Positions 13,501 to 24,699 of a stretch of 64,000 nt of DNA are shown in pieces. The translations under genes were made by a program, and so were the position numbers. The notes under the pieces are model-generated. The model did no database searches and was not told the origin of the DNA. It was given only the letters and a program-made list of their open reading frames with translations. This stretch comes from Tanypteryx hageni (taxonomy: Eukaryota > Arthropoda > Insecta > Odonata > Petaluridae). Positions within the stretch are counted from its first letter, which is position 1, and every line of letters starts with the position of its first letter. Where the stretch lies: the NCBI GenBank assembly GCA_028673005.1, contig CM054115.1, positions 52,465,738-52,529,737 on the forward strand, read 5' to 3'.

Positions 13501-14603
13501 TCTATTTTATATTTCGGTTTATACATTCCAACTGTAATTTAAAAGTTATCAGAAAATCTGAGTATATAAAAACTATAATAGTATTATTGTATTTTCTGCA
13601 GTATACTGGACATTGTAGGTCATGCTAGTTTTGCAAGTGAACAAAGTTTTCCTCTAATAATTTTAGAACTACCCATAACCTAAAAGCAATTGCTAATAAA
13701 GCCTTAATTTCCTATAACTTATTTAGTGTAGTGTTTCAGAGATGGTTTTAGTTAGCAAAACAAATAGCACAAGATAATAAAAACCAATTCTGGCATGTAA
13801 ATGTTGGAATCAACAATCGAATATATTTAATTTCATGATACACAAACCATTGAGAATATAAAAAAGTTGCACAAACATTATCGTCACTTTAAAACGGCAA
13901 TCCACACGAAATAAAAGGTTTTGATGAAACCTGCCTTGTAAAATTTGTACCTGTAAACATTTCAGGTACTTTAAAAAACATTGCACCACAGTGAGGGTTG
14001 TATTTAAATATATTCAGTCTTAAAATATATCAAGATATGGTATAATAAAAGAGAAGTTTTAATGGACGGAGAGCAATGAAAAACAATGCCCCGGGTTGTC
14101 CATTACTGACATAAGCCTATCACAACTATGCTTTTCACGTACCTTCACAACATTCAAAATTTTCTCTTTTAGGATTCACGACGCAACATATCATCATAGA
14201 ATAATATTATCTGATAGTAACTTGCGATACATATTCAAAATCTACATTTCTTTCATCCAGCAAAACCTCAATTTCAGCTTATATAAACAAATTTAATGTT
14301 AGAATACGTATTAGAAGAATATAAATAAAAAAGATAATTTCTTTCAAAATTTCTGTTAAGCATTTTTCATAAGTGATTATAGTATTTTAAAATAAGACAA
14401 ATACCATGAGTCACAAAGAGTACTACCAACTCCACCGTTCATTTACGATCATTCACAATAGTTAACACAGCGGTTCAAGTATTGTATCCGCCATGTACGT
14501 CATACGAGGTATTCTTTATAATTTTACAATTTGCCGTTTACTTGTCTCCTTTCCAAAAATGAAAATAGTTGAAAAATGTCCATCAACGTCTTTCTTGAGA
14601 TGT

Positions 14604-14743
14604 TCATAAATCACGCCTTGTCTTTTTGATTCGGGAACGTCCAGTTTTTAAGTCGTTAACCAAGGTTGATTCAGACGTTCCACCCAGCAGTTCTCTAACA
14701 AATCGGAAACGAGAGAGGAATAATGTCCACACTAAATACCACC
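14604..14743 (-). CDS. SMIM13: SMIM13-like small integral membrane protein, exon 2
   Basis: The exon follows a clean acceptor (TTATTATTTTTCAG, AG at 14744-14745 on this strand) after a 71-bp intron (14744-14814). It encodes GWYLVWTLFLSRFRFVRELL (the glycine codon is split), then a hydrophilic tail rich in Ser, Thr, Lys and Arg, ending RIKKTRRDL and TGA (14604-14606). The WYxVWxLFLSxFxFxREL block is the conserved core of the family. The tail diverges and is shorter than the human protein (70 against roughly 90 residues). A short N-terminus, a membrane helix and a basic tail suggest the tail faces the cytosol, which is inferred. The gene converges on the Cas gene 11.2 kb away. Confidence 0.82.
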
Positions 14744-14814
14744 CTGAAAAATAATAAGAAGAATTAAGACAATGAAATTTGTATTATAAATTTGTTTAAA
14801 TTCCAAATCCTCAC

Positions 14815-14887
14815 CAATGCAAACAAGTGATACGACAAGAAAAAGTGAAGATATGAAAGAAAAAGCTGCCAAAATAACTTCTTTCAT
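14815..14887 (-). CDS. SMIM13: SMIM13-like small integral membrane protein, exon 1
   Basis: Reading leftwards from the ATG at 14887, 24 codons (MKEVILAAFSFISSLFLVVS, then LVCI) form a hydrophobic membrane segment and end at a donor ATTG|GTGAGG (exon end 14815, phase 1). Joined to the exon at 14604-14743 this gives a 70-residue protein. The junction CIGWYLVWTLFLSRFRFVRE matches the signature CGWYFVWHLFLSKFKFLRE of vertebrate SMIM13, as I remember that family. The start is chosen because the hydrophobic segment before the GWY motif then has nearly the human length (25 against 26 residues). An upstream in-frame ATG at 14956 would add a poorly hydrophobic leader. SMIM13 is a conserved single-pass protein of unknown function. 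Confidence 0.82.
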
Positions 14888-15520
14888 AGCTGCCGGGTTT
14901 TGAAATTTTATATTACATAGAAATGTTATATATTTTCTCCAAACACTAAATGCCAATGAAAATGTTAATGACTTAAGAAACCTAAAATTGTGCTATCAGC
15001 CATTGTTTGGTGATAATGAAGTCACTCAAACTGAGCATCGAAATTACTAAAAAAAATGTCTCATTCTAGGAATATTAAGAATTTTACTTTATAAAATCAA
15101 GATTTACTACTTAAATTTGCCATTATCCATAGATTCGTTGTAAATTTATTGGTTTGAATACATTCAAACTTAATGTTAAAATGAAATTAGAAAATCTTTT
15201 GTAAATATTACAAAATAAGGATATTATTAAAATTTTAATTATTCATAATCTGCTTCTGACGTAAAATTATTTAATGTTTCTACGTAATATAAACATTTTC
15301 ACTAATAATCGAACTAGGATAAAACAATGGAACAGCGTAATGACAGATGCCCGCGCTAGATGGCAGCTCTTTCTTATCCATTCTCGAAAATGTTTTTTTT
15401 AGAATACACTTGTTTTCATTGACAAATGCGCGATCTGGAAGCGCATGAAGCATCATTCTTCGTGTAACTTGTGTAATATTGTTTCGGTATTTTCATTTCC
15501 GTGAAGAAAACTACCCAAAA
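14888..15520 (-). promoter_or_regulatory. SMIM13 5' UTR and probable promoter region
   Basis: This DNA lies directly upstream of the SMIM13 start. Its first 350 bp resemble the CpG-poor gene side. Between about 15300 and 15480 CpG becomes frequent (CCCGCGCTAG, GCGCGATC, GCGCATGAAG), as expected for an unmethylated insect promoter. No TATA box stands out. Whether a 5' UTR intron exists cannot be seen. Position and composition are the only evidence. Confidence 0.4.
15352..15368. promoter_or_regulatory. CTCF-like motif (CGCGCTAGATGGCAGCT)
   Basis: The sequence resembles the insect CTCF core (AGATGGCGC-type) with one changed position. It sits exactly at the switch from CpG-poor to CpG-rich DNA. 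A single motif match is weak evidence; the location makes it worth noting. Confidence 0.25.
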
Positions 15521-15614
15521 ATGGATGTGTATTAGATAGCAATGCTGTAGATGAGTGATGGTACATACTTACCGTGGATTATTTTCTGCCTAACCTGGAT
15601 ACGAAGACCGTAAG
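15521..15614 (+). other. Candidate 5' UTR exon of a + strand gene
   Basis: A consensus-like donor (GTAAG|GTATGT, exon end 15614) lies about 100-250 bp downstream of the CpG-rich SMIM13 promoter and points away from it. That is the arrangement of a divergent gene pair sharing one promoter. There is no long open frame, so any exon here would be untranslated. The matching downstream exons are not in the window. Confidence 0.25.
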
Positions 15615-17760
15615 GTATGTGCCTCTCTTCAACGCCTAAATATGGCTCCCACGTTTCAGTTATCCTATTTATGCTATCTTTATTTTGAATCTAAACAAAT
15701 TAAGTGGCGCGTATTAATGGTTTAACTACATAATTACAATGTCATACTTTGTGTGTATTCTTGTGCGAATCTAATGTGATCAAGCCTCGTAGTGATTCTC
15801 ATCGTGTAGTCATGTCGTTCATAGTTATGTGATTGTTATCCAACTCAAGTATTCTCACTAGAGATTTTATGGATTTTATTTTTTACGAATAACATCGCAG
15901 TGAAATATATTTCTCTACTATTATTTTCATCATTGTAAAATTATGTAGTCAACATTTGTGTACAAAGACATTGTTGGTATTCGATATGTAAATATTTTGG
16001 TTAATTTATAAAGCTATGTTTCAATGTTACATGCAATCTCTCTGGTCAATTCAAAGCATTACACTGGCTTTTATCGTGCGCCGATTCAGTGAAGTCTTTC
16101 GTAAATTTGTGGTTGCGTTATAATTGTCTATTTCATTCTATTCTTTTTCGGTGCCATGTGTAATGAAATTCAATCTTCTCATTGCAAATTATTTTGTATT
16201 TTATCACTTTAATGATTTACCCGCGGCAATAAAGTGACTTTTAGCTATTGATATTTGATATCCTTAATATTTCTATCAATATATAAATTCTTATTATCTG
16301 TGAGTCCGTTGATTTCGTGTTTGAAGTTGTTTATACTGCCTTTTCTGTCGTTTCAAATCGGTGTGAAAATAAGCTTATTGTGTTGAAAGTTTTTTTAGTT
16401 TTTCACTTCTGTTTCCCTGTTTGGCGATTCATTTTCTAATTGTCAGCGTAAATATTACTCTCCAATAACCTTTAATGTTTTATGTATCCTATTTTACCCG
16501 TGAAACCTTTTTCTCAACTTTTCCAACTTTCATTGTAGCCGTTATCTTATTTAGCATAGTGGAGTCGAGCTGCATATTGTTAGATTATAATCTAATTTAA
16601 TCTCTTCGAAGTATTATATAGTTTACCTTCATTGAGCTGTGTATTCATGTAAACGAAATGGCTAGCGTTGGTGGTACATTTCATATTTTAATTGCTGCCT
16701 GTGCAACTGTGTACATGTGGTATTAGAGATTGATTTATTTTACGCGATCGAAATTATATTTTAAATGCTTATATTAAAGAAGTGAATTTCAATCTCGTTT
16801 ATTTTTATGGCGTACCTATCTCTATGGTCTTTTCGTCAGAATGGAGGCTGCGCTGGAGTTATTATATTTTAATAAAACATTCGTTATTTAGAAACTGTTG
16901 ATTCAATTTCGTCTGCGCGTTCATGTTACCTATCATAGCGTCGTTCCTATTAGGATTATCGGAAGAACGGGTTTTACATAATTTTGGTATTTTACAGGAT
17001 TAGGTATTTTTTGGGATATACTGCAACGTGATATTTCTGATGTAAAAGTGAAGAATTTTCCAGCTCTATGAAACAAAAATGGTTTGAGATGCCTAGTTTT
17101 GCCGCGGAAGTGATCAATACATAAAACAGATTCCTGTGCATTATTTGGTGTTATTTATTATTTTTATTATTTATAACATTATCAAAGATAATTTGTGTAA
17201 CTTATTTCAAAATTTTATAGTTTGCTATTAATACTCGTAATTCGTGCAGGTTTCTGTTCAGCAGAATTTCTCCAGAACTTAAACGGGTTATATTTTCCTT
17301 CTAAATCGCATGATTTATTTCATTATGCTCAAAATTGAATTATCTATATTGGCTCATGGCTCGTGTCAACTGAATGATAAGGTTAAGCACTATCTCCCTC
17401 AAACAGCGCATGCATTCAACAACTAATTGGCCGTCTTTAGTGGTAATAAACGCTATGTAGTAATTCAAACTTTTTATTAAACTTTATTGTCGCCGTCACT
17501 AATGTCAAACTTTATACCGTCTGAGCATTTTAATCATGTCATTAATAAATGTGAGTGATGTTTTGGTATAACTTTGATGAATATACAGCAGAATCTTCGA
17601 ATGAACTATTGGTGAATTAACGCCGATGTCACCTACTCTGCAGTGGAAACGCGCTTACCTGTTTTACGACCCTTGTGTTCGTCAATGTTATTGTAAATAT
17701 GCATTTTAGCGTGTCACTTCACTCCGTTAACTCGTAAAAGACCGTTGTGGAATCCCATCG
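15615..17760. other. No gene or repeat recognised
   Basis: This is unique-looking DNA of intermediate AT content with normal CpG. No reading frame, RNA gene or terminal repeat is convincing on either strand. Confidence 0.5.
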
Positions 17761-20107
17761 TGACGAAAACAGCCCGCCATTATTTCCTAGCCGGCGTATC
17801 AAGAAATAAATCGAGGAGTCTCAAATAACCAAGTCTCGCGTCTCCTTTGCGAGAGGACCGTTGGGTACCGGAAAGATTACTGGCGTGCTTTCTACTTGCG
17901 GGTTTCATGCCAGCCTTCCCCGTTTTGAGATAGGCGGAGGAAAAAAAGGCATTCGCAGTTTCGGGAAGGTGACTCGGCGTCCGCACGTGGAAATGCCGCG
18001 GAGATCCCCTCCCAATCGAGTCGTCTCTTTTCGCGAAAGAGAGTTCCGTTCGTCAGCGAAGTAGAAAAAAGAGAAAAGTGTGGGATAGGAAAAAATATAC
18101 ATTCCCGTTTTGTTTGTGGGAGATGAGGGCTGCGTGGTAGTTCACGCCCCTCCTTCCTCGCTCTTTCAACCCCCACCCTCTTTATTTCTTTCCTCATCCT
18201 CACCCACTAGTCTCGGATCCTGATCCCCCACTCGTTCAGCCGGTGCAAGGGTGGCCAACCTTGCGGATTTTTTATCCTTGGCCCCTCAAGGTGTCGTAGG
18301 AAGCATCGTGGTGACATCTGCCGTCTTCGTTCGCAGAGGAATGGACTGAAAACAGACAGAGAAGATGTTTTTTTTATTGAGTCATTGAGTCATCGGCGGT
18401 CCCTAGGGGTACGACTTCACACTCCTCTTGTAAGCGATCTTGAACCCCTTCTGTACAAAAATTTTCGATTTAGCGCCGTAGACAAAGAAAGACCCACACA
18501 GCGGGGCGGATATACAGGATGAAGGGACGATGTTCGTCAGCGGTGGCTGATCCAAGGAGGGGGTTGTGGCCGATCGCTCCACCTCCCCCCCTTTGAATCC
18601 TCTCGGCCACTTCCCCTCATTGAGAAGTTTCTGAAGTCGCCCCTGGCTTGAGTAGCTATCCACGTAACTAAAAGAGGGATTTGAATTTAAACTGTTAAAA
18701 ATAGTCGACAGCGGGTTGTAATTAGAATGAGCTAGGAGCGGAAACATCCTAAATGTGACGGTAATTTTTATAGGAAGACTAAGCAGAAAGTAGGAATGGG
18801 ATACATTTCTTTTTACGCTCCGGGAAGCGTATGTTTTCGTAGATTGATGAATTGGTCAGAAAGCTAAATCGAATCGATTTATGTAAGAGCAGTATTTCTC
18901 CTCGTTCTTGACATTTAAGATATTTTGGTTTAAATATTTTGGAAATATGCGTCATAGGTGATTTTACATTCATAATATGTCAATTCCGTTTGCGTGTGAG
19001 GGAAATTATACTGTCTTTTTATACCCAAATGTTTTGAATGCGTGTTTCACTAATTACTTATTTCTGTTGTATATCATTGGGTTATAGAATGCAGAGTTTA
19101 CTCGAAAGAGCCTTAGTATTGGAAAAGGTTAAAATGTATCGTCAACATTGGTTAATACTGAGTAGCTTCTACTCGTCAAATTCATACCTTATCAATTTGT
19201 TTCTTGCCCATTTCCTCGATAACTTGATCCTAATTCGTAGTGCCAGCCGCACTTACTGTCTTATAGATGTAGAATATCCATTAAAATTACCATGTTTTCA
19301 TCGACTTTTACGTGTTTAAACGATTACTGCTCCCCTCAAACCGATGCTTTAGAAGCTTTTTTTCTACTTCGTTTAGACGAACAATGCCCCCACTGAGCTT
19401 CGATTATCTTCAATCACCTCCTATCTATTATATCGACGCGCTCGCCCTATTACGCGGTAATTCGTTTCGCTCTAAAAATAAACCCGCTTCAACTTCGATT
19501 ATCGGTAAGCGCCCTTTTTCGTCGCCGCCGTGTCATCCATTCTGCAGACTGGGTTCGACCGACTTTTCCCACGCCGTCGCCGCCCCTCTCATCTAGCCAT
19601 CTTTCCCACTCTCGAACGGCGTTTGTCTTTCTCTCTCCGCCTCCTCCTGCATGTCATCTCGTCTGCTTTCTCCCGTCGGACCTATTTGCCCTATTATCGG
19701 ACTCGTATACTAATGTTATCATACAGAAGAAGTCCGTTTCGTATTTCGATAAACCGTTTCGCGCGGCGCAGCACGATCGCCGTGGCGAAGGTCTGCATTT
19801 ATTATTTTATTCTCGCGCGTGATTTTTTTCGCGGACCGTTTAGTTTTTTCCCAGCGCAGTCCAGACTGCTAGGGAGACTTTTGGTCGGGGGTCAGAAAAT
19901 TTGTTTGCGTTTATGGCTTTATGGGTTGGCGTTGAATTTCTGGCGTCCCGCCATTTTATTTCGCATTCTAGATGTCCAATGGAATTTCGATGCTCGTCAA
20001 ATTTTCGGCGCTTAGCCAAGTGTTACGAAATATCGGCTATATTAATTAAAAGATTGAGCATTATTTTGAAAGGCCATTATCATAAACCATTTCCAATCAG
20101 TTTCTTA
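17761..20107. other. CpG-rich region without a supported gene
   Basis: Several overlapping frames of 60-160 codons occur here (the longest 19530-20015, +). They are basic or low-complexity, overlap each other on both strands and resemble no family. Near-palindrome CAAGGGTGGCCAACCTTG (18246-18263) and CAGCGGTGGCTGATCC (18538) look like degraded DNA-transposon ends. Otherwise nothing is seen. Confidence 0.4.
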
Positions 20108-20345
20108 AGAGTGGTTTTCAAACTGGGTGCCGCAGCTGATTTTTAGGAGTGCCGCGAAAACTTTTGTCTAGTAAATGAATCAATGATTTGGAAGTGTTGA
20201 TAGGTAATTACGGCGATAATCTTCCCTCTAATAAGTTAATTGTGTTATAGCACCAACAACTGCAGGCGTCCTAAGGCTGTATCACCTGCGTGCAAAAATA
20301 TAAAAATCTTGTTTCAAGGCTGGGGTACCGCGAAATTGCGCTTAC
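20108..20345. mobile_element. Degraded hAT-like fragment
   Basis: The left part reads GTGGTTTTCAAACTGGGTGC then CGCAGCTG, with GTGCCGCGAAAAC following. A related motif GGGGTACCGCGAAATTGCGC occurs near 20323. 'GTGGTTYTCAAACTG' ends with 'GTGCCGCG' inside are typical of hAT-group elements. No target duplication or transposase remains. Confidence 0.3.
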
Positions 20346-21179
20346 CTTTGCGAATTAGAATGAGCGAGATCGCCTCCTGGGTAAAATTTTGCGGTTGCTG
20401 GAGTTATCCTTTGTCTCAATCAGGACATATTATTTCTAAAAGGGGTTCTTCTCTACTCCTGTCCCCGCCATGGCGTGCCAATTGAAATCTGTTCCAAGTA
20501 TAGTTTTTTCATTAGACGAAATGTTGATAAAAATGGATAACGTCTTCCGAACACTTCAAAAAACTCGATGTAGATGAACTCGAAATTCAAATAAAATATT
20601 TTACTGACGAAGACCGACAACACTTCACATTTACCTAGCGACAAACGCATTGAGAAATAGGTGTTTATACGGTGATTTGTACTAGGTTATTTGTCCTGCT
20701 GTCGTTAAATTGTGCCGTAAGCTTCGTGTCTTTCTTCCTGTGTTGGCAATATCCAGTTTTTCTCATTCCTCGATAATCCTTCTCCGGCACCGACTTCGCT
20801 TGCGATTCGATATTCACACCGGTTTCTCAGAGAGGTAGGATATGTTTTTAAAAGTTCTTTTTGTCACTCCGGTGGCTTTGGTGGGTAGGTTTTCTTTAAA
20901 AAAATCGGATTCAGTCTTTCGAACGCCGAGGAACTCGACTTTTAAGCCGCGGATATGTATGGCTTTGAATCTATTTATAGTTAAGAGTAGATAAGGCTTT
21001 GGGGTCAGTGACTGTTCGATGGTGACATAATGGCAGCTCCTAACGACCGAGAGAGAAAGAAGGGAACCTCATTCTATGCTAATTGGAACGTTTCTCACCG
21101 GGATTCGATTGTTTTCTCGCGACCGTTTTCGAAACCGGGGAAGACCTTCACATCACTATATCCATCAGTAAACTGGGCA
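20346..21179. other. No gene or repeat recognised
   Basis: The region is mixed-composition DNA. Short frames at 20453-20650 overlap on opposite strands and show no family resemblance. Confidence 0.4.
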
Positions 21180-21410
21180 GTCTTTCCTTTATGATGATTT
21201 TATAATATTTTACTTTGTGTATATTTGTGCTGTACTCTTCTTATTTTTTAATTATTTATGAATACCTTGAAATGATTTTCATTTCACTATATTGATTTGT
21301 ATTGAATTCTGTACATTTAAATTAATCATATTGTGTATCATAATGGTTAGGTGGAAGAAGGGGCCATATGGCCTCAACCTCGCCGTATTAAGAAATAAAA
21401 TAAAATAAAC
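21180..21410 (+). mobile_element. LINE 3' end (3' UTR and A-rich tail)
   Basis: An AT-rich stretch leads into GGGGCCATATGGCCTCAACC, TCGCCGTATT and then repeated AAATAAAAT units. This shape, a compact GC-rich palindromic motif (GGCCATATGGCC) followed by a poly(A)-type tail, is that of a 5'-truncated non-LTR retrotransposon. No coding part is retained. Confidence 0.45.
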
Positions 21411-21565
21411 TTTTAGTGCCCGCGACTTCGCCGACGAAGGAATTGGTGGAAAATGCATGCGGGATGCGTTTGTCTATCTTTATCTCTATAAAAATCATTG
21501 TGGGCCAATTAAAATTTGCTCATTAACAAAACCGACGCACAAAAACGCCAACTTTCGTGGCAGGA

Positions 21566-21612
21566 TTTGTGCCCGCTACCTTAGCATTAGGAGACACCCT
21601 AACTTTGTACAT
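21566..21612 (-). mobile_element. tRNA-derived SINE head fragment
   Basis: On this strand the fragment reads CTAATGCTAAGG followed by a degraded B box (GCGGGCACAAATCCTGCC). The same CTAATGCTAAGG plus B-box order occurs at 34800-34860, also on the - strand, so the two belong to one family. The anticodon side and A box are not preserved. Confidence 0.4.
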
Positions 21613-23939
21613 TAGAATTATTTTAGCATTAAAAATTGTCTGATGCAAGAGTCGTTTCCGTAGCGTAAGTCGTTACAGAGATCCGAGAGGATCCGAACGC
21701 CGATAAACAAACAAATACCCAGCCAAGTTAAATTAAAAGTCGTTTAATAAAAGCGTCGACATTTGGCTCCGCCTTCAGTTTTACGCATCGCACGAGTCTA
21801 TATTTTGATCGCCGGGTTATAATTTGCACACGTATGGCGTGCGAATTAAAGTGGTCGCCAAAATATCAGTGCTTAAGACTTCTATAGTTAGTTGCATCTA
21901 ATGAATCACGATGCTTTTTTTCTCCATCCTCTAGACATCAGCTAACTTCCCCTCGACTCGCCAAGGCCTCTCTATCTGTCCGCGCAAATTATTCTAATCC
22001 GAGCCAACTTCGAAAGAGATAATACTTTTTTTACCCTTTTAAGTATTGTTTTAAGTATCCTGCTGCTCGGTGGAGTATGTTCGAACATTCCAAAAATTTT
22101 CGTTGCCTGTTAAAATACCATATCTACCTATACTCCTCGAATCTTTGAAATAAAATTCGATAGTTCGAATCGTGGAACTTTCAAGACCCCATGTAGGAAT
22201 CGTAACGGGAAGAAATATCTTTTTATTCTCCCAATAAAAATTTCGCTGCAGGATAAATACATATTATCTATGTCGGGCTTATGTAATGTTGTACGATTTG
22301 GTTAAATCTATCCGTGGTTAATTGCTTATTTAAGCGTATGACCGTATTAATGACAATCGACAATCAATAGGTGCCACTAAAAGATAATCAAGGCGGTAAA
22401 TCGAGGTATATGCTTGCGCTATGCAATCATAAGATGAAAGTTCTGTTCTCAACGATGGTGGCATACGGGGGTGACACTATATAGGGGGCGCTAAATCGGG
22501 ATCTGTCTGAAAACCTAAGGGCAAGTCTTCGAATATCTCATTTATTTATCGTTCCGTTTGAATGCTGCAATGAAGAGGAGAATTTAGAATTGCCCGGTTG
22601 TTCACGTCTAAACCGTGCCGGATTTGCGGGTGACATCGTTATCGGTTTTATCGTCCATATTCGGGTAATTAATGTTTAAACGCTCATAATTTCCCTAGTT
22701 CTATTTATAGCCCTCGTACTGTTGGTGGTGGTTCGACAGCTCTTTCCGTGCAAATTTCATTTTCGAGCGTGACATGACGTCGACCCTGGTTTATGTCCTC
22801 GTTTTAATTTAATTATACCTTTCGGGAACGGATTTATGAGATTAAAAATGTGAATGCCTTTTTACGCGGAAGACTATTTGTAAGCCGTGCGTAAGAATTC
22901 CCGTTGTGTCGATTTAAACATTGCATGTCTTTTTCCTGGGCATTTTGGCAATTTCCTCAGGATGCGTTGCCCGCAAGTTTTCGAAATTTGCGTTTTCGCG
23001 GCGGAAATTTTGAAAATATCGAGCGTCGACCTGTTGCTATAACCGCAGTTTCGTCTGCTGTTTGAATTTCAATCGTTGCAAAAATGTTGGCGAAATATTA
23101 GCCTTGGACTAGCAGTAAAAGAAGGCGGCTATTTTTATAACGGGGTCAATGGCTTGGTGCGGTCAATTTTTATCCGATGTCCATATCTTTGGTAGCCCCA
23201 TCTAAATATTTATCCTTCCTGAATTTATAATTTCACGCATTTAATGACGAAATAGCGTCATTCCTGTTACTGGATAAGTGGTGACGTGGTAGGAGGTTCT
23301 CCTTCGCTCGGGGGCAAGTCACAGAGATGCCCCCCCTTCCCTTTGCTCCCTGTACAATTTTCCAGATAAATGTAATGTGGGGAATGTTTTCAATTTTATG
23401 TGATATAGAGTTCTACGAATAAGATTTTATGATCCAAAAAGCGACAATATTATTGTATTTCGGATTACTTGGCATTTATGTTTACTTTTCTGTTAAGGAA
23501 AAGGTGCGTGGGTGGCACTAAAATTTAGGTTTGGGTATAGAGAAGTCAGGGTCCGTACGCGTGTACGGACAACCGTGCTGAGGCAGATGCAACCGTATAG
23601 GTTTAACCGGCTCGAAGGGGTCAATTGTATTTTATCCTTTTATGGTCTTATTGAGAAAATTTTGGTAATGGCGTCTTTTTCACTTTCTTGGTTCCATAAT
23701 TCTTACCATTATTTTAATTTCGTTCAAATTATTTGCATGGTTTTATTTTAAATTTTTTCTTATGTTTCAAGAATTATATTTGAATTTTACAGGGTACTAA
23801 CTCGAAACTGATGAAAATATCAGAGATTCTGATTTTATTGTAAACGTTTACATACTCTGTGCTATATAAACTTTTTATTTTTCATGAATTAAACGCGTTC
23901 GAAAAGATTTATTTTTACGAAATTTACTCTCCATTATGA
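21613..23939. other. No gene or repeat recognised
   Basis: CpG-rich, moderately AT-rich DNA shows no long frame with family resemblance on either strand. A hAT left end was sought around 23600 for the right end at 24006 and not found. Confidence 0.4.
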
Positions 23940-24006
23940 GGGGTTTGCCGCCAAAACTGTTACAACTCAAGGGGTTCGCGAAGTGAAAAAGGTTGGGAAC
24001 CGCTGG
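23940..24006 (-). mobile_element. hAT-like element, one terminal end
   Basis: Read on this strand it begins CAGCGGTTCCCAACCTTTTT and continues CACTTCGCGAACCCC, a typical hAT-group terminus. Only this end is recognised; the other end appears lost. Confidence 0.45.
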
Positions 24007-24699
24007 TCTAACGTTAATATTGACAAGTAATATCTCTCCAATACCCATGAAATGGTTGGGAAGACCAGATGCGCATTTCGGTCACAAATCCTCATCAGTA
24101 GCCATTAAAAGATATTAGATTCTAAAAACGTCTCAAGTTTTTCATTTTGATTTGACCATGAGAGTAAGCTCGGTAATTTTCATACTGATCTAACATTCGC
24201 GTACTTCTTCGATTTTTCTACCTAAAAATATTCCATTTTCGTGCATCTTCTGTAAACTTTACATATCGATAAAAATAATTTTTTGTTTGATAATAATATA
24301 CGAAATATTTCTATCGTAGACGTATCCTTGGTTGGCGGAATGGAACGGAATGTGTCGCGGGAGACGTATCACGCAAGTGGTTTAAAAAAAACTCAAAATG
24401 TCCCGAATTCTCTTAAAATGCAATGCGGTCATCCCATTCCGCGAGCGACATTTTCGTTTTCTTTTTTTCCCTTACTCGTGGAAGAAAGTGCCATAAAGGC
24501 ATCTTTTTATAACTTCGCATCTCCCCCCTCCCCCCCTCTCTTTCTCTACATGTCTCCTTTGGCGCTTCTTTTAAGTCAAGCTTTTGTGTTTAGAAAGCCG
24601 AGGGAAAGAGCGGAGAAGGAAGCCTCGCAGTTTCGCCAAGCATTTTCTCTCCCTTTGTTTCCTAGATGGAGAGTGGCTTCCGCCACGGCCTGATTCATG
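24007..24699. other. No gene recognised
   Basis: Overlapping frames on both strands (24283-24882) are driven by pyrimidine- and purine-rich sequence. None resembles a protein family. Confidence 0.4.

Larger units (their letters stand above)
3711..14603. other. AT-rich, CpG-poor interval between two convergent genes
   Basis: No protein-coding exon is recognisable on either strand in nearly 11 kb. Composition is near 70 % AT and CpG is very scarce; for example I count about 4 CpG in 12001-12600 against about 30 in 22021-22620. It contains a 89-bp tandem duplication, one possible DNA-transposon end, a LINE-like 3' tail and a small MITE, listed separately. The low density of young repeats and the matching right border at the SMIM13 start suggest transcribed 3' UTR sequence, most likely of the - strand gene. 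The 70-codon frame at 11644-11856 is treated as chance. Confidence 0.6.

Noticed and set aside
14888..14956. Earlier SMIM13 start (MAFSVWRKYITF...)
   Set aside because: It is in frame but adds a weakly hydrophobic leader absent from the family; the start at 14887 gives the expected length.
18538..18645. MITE between CAGCGGTGGCTGATCC and CGCCCCTGG
   Set aside because: The ends resemble known CAGTGGCGGATCC-type termini, but flanking 8-mers (ATGTTCGT, GCTTGAGT) do not match and the inverted pairing is poor.
19530..20015. 161-codon + strand frame
   Set aside because: Basic, Phe/Leu/Arg-rich sequence without family resemblance or splice context, overlapping two other frames.
23600..24014. Left partner of the hAT end at 24006, using GTTTAACC as target duplication with GTCTAACG
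   Set aside because: Six of eight bases match, but the adjoining GGCTCGAAGGGG does not resemble the CAGCGGTTCCC terminus.
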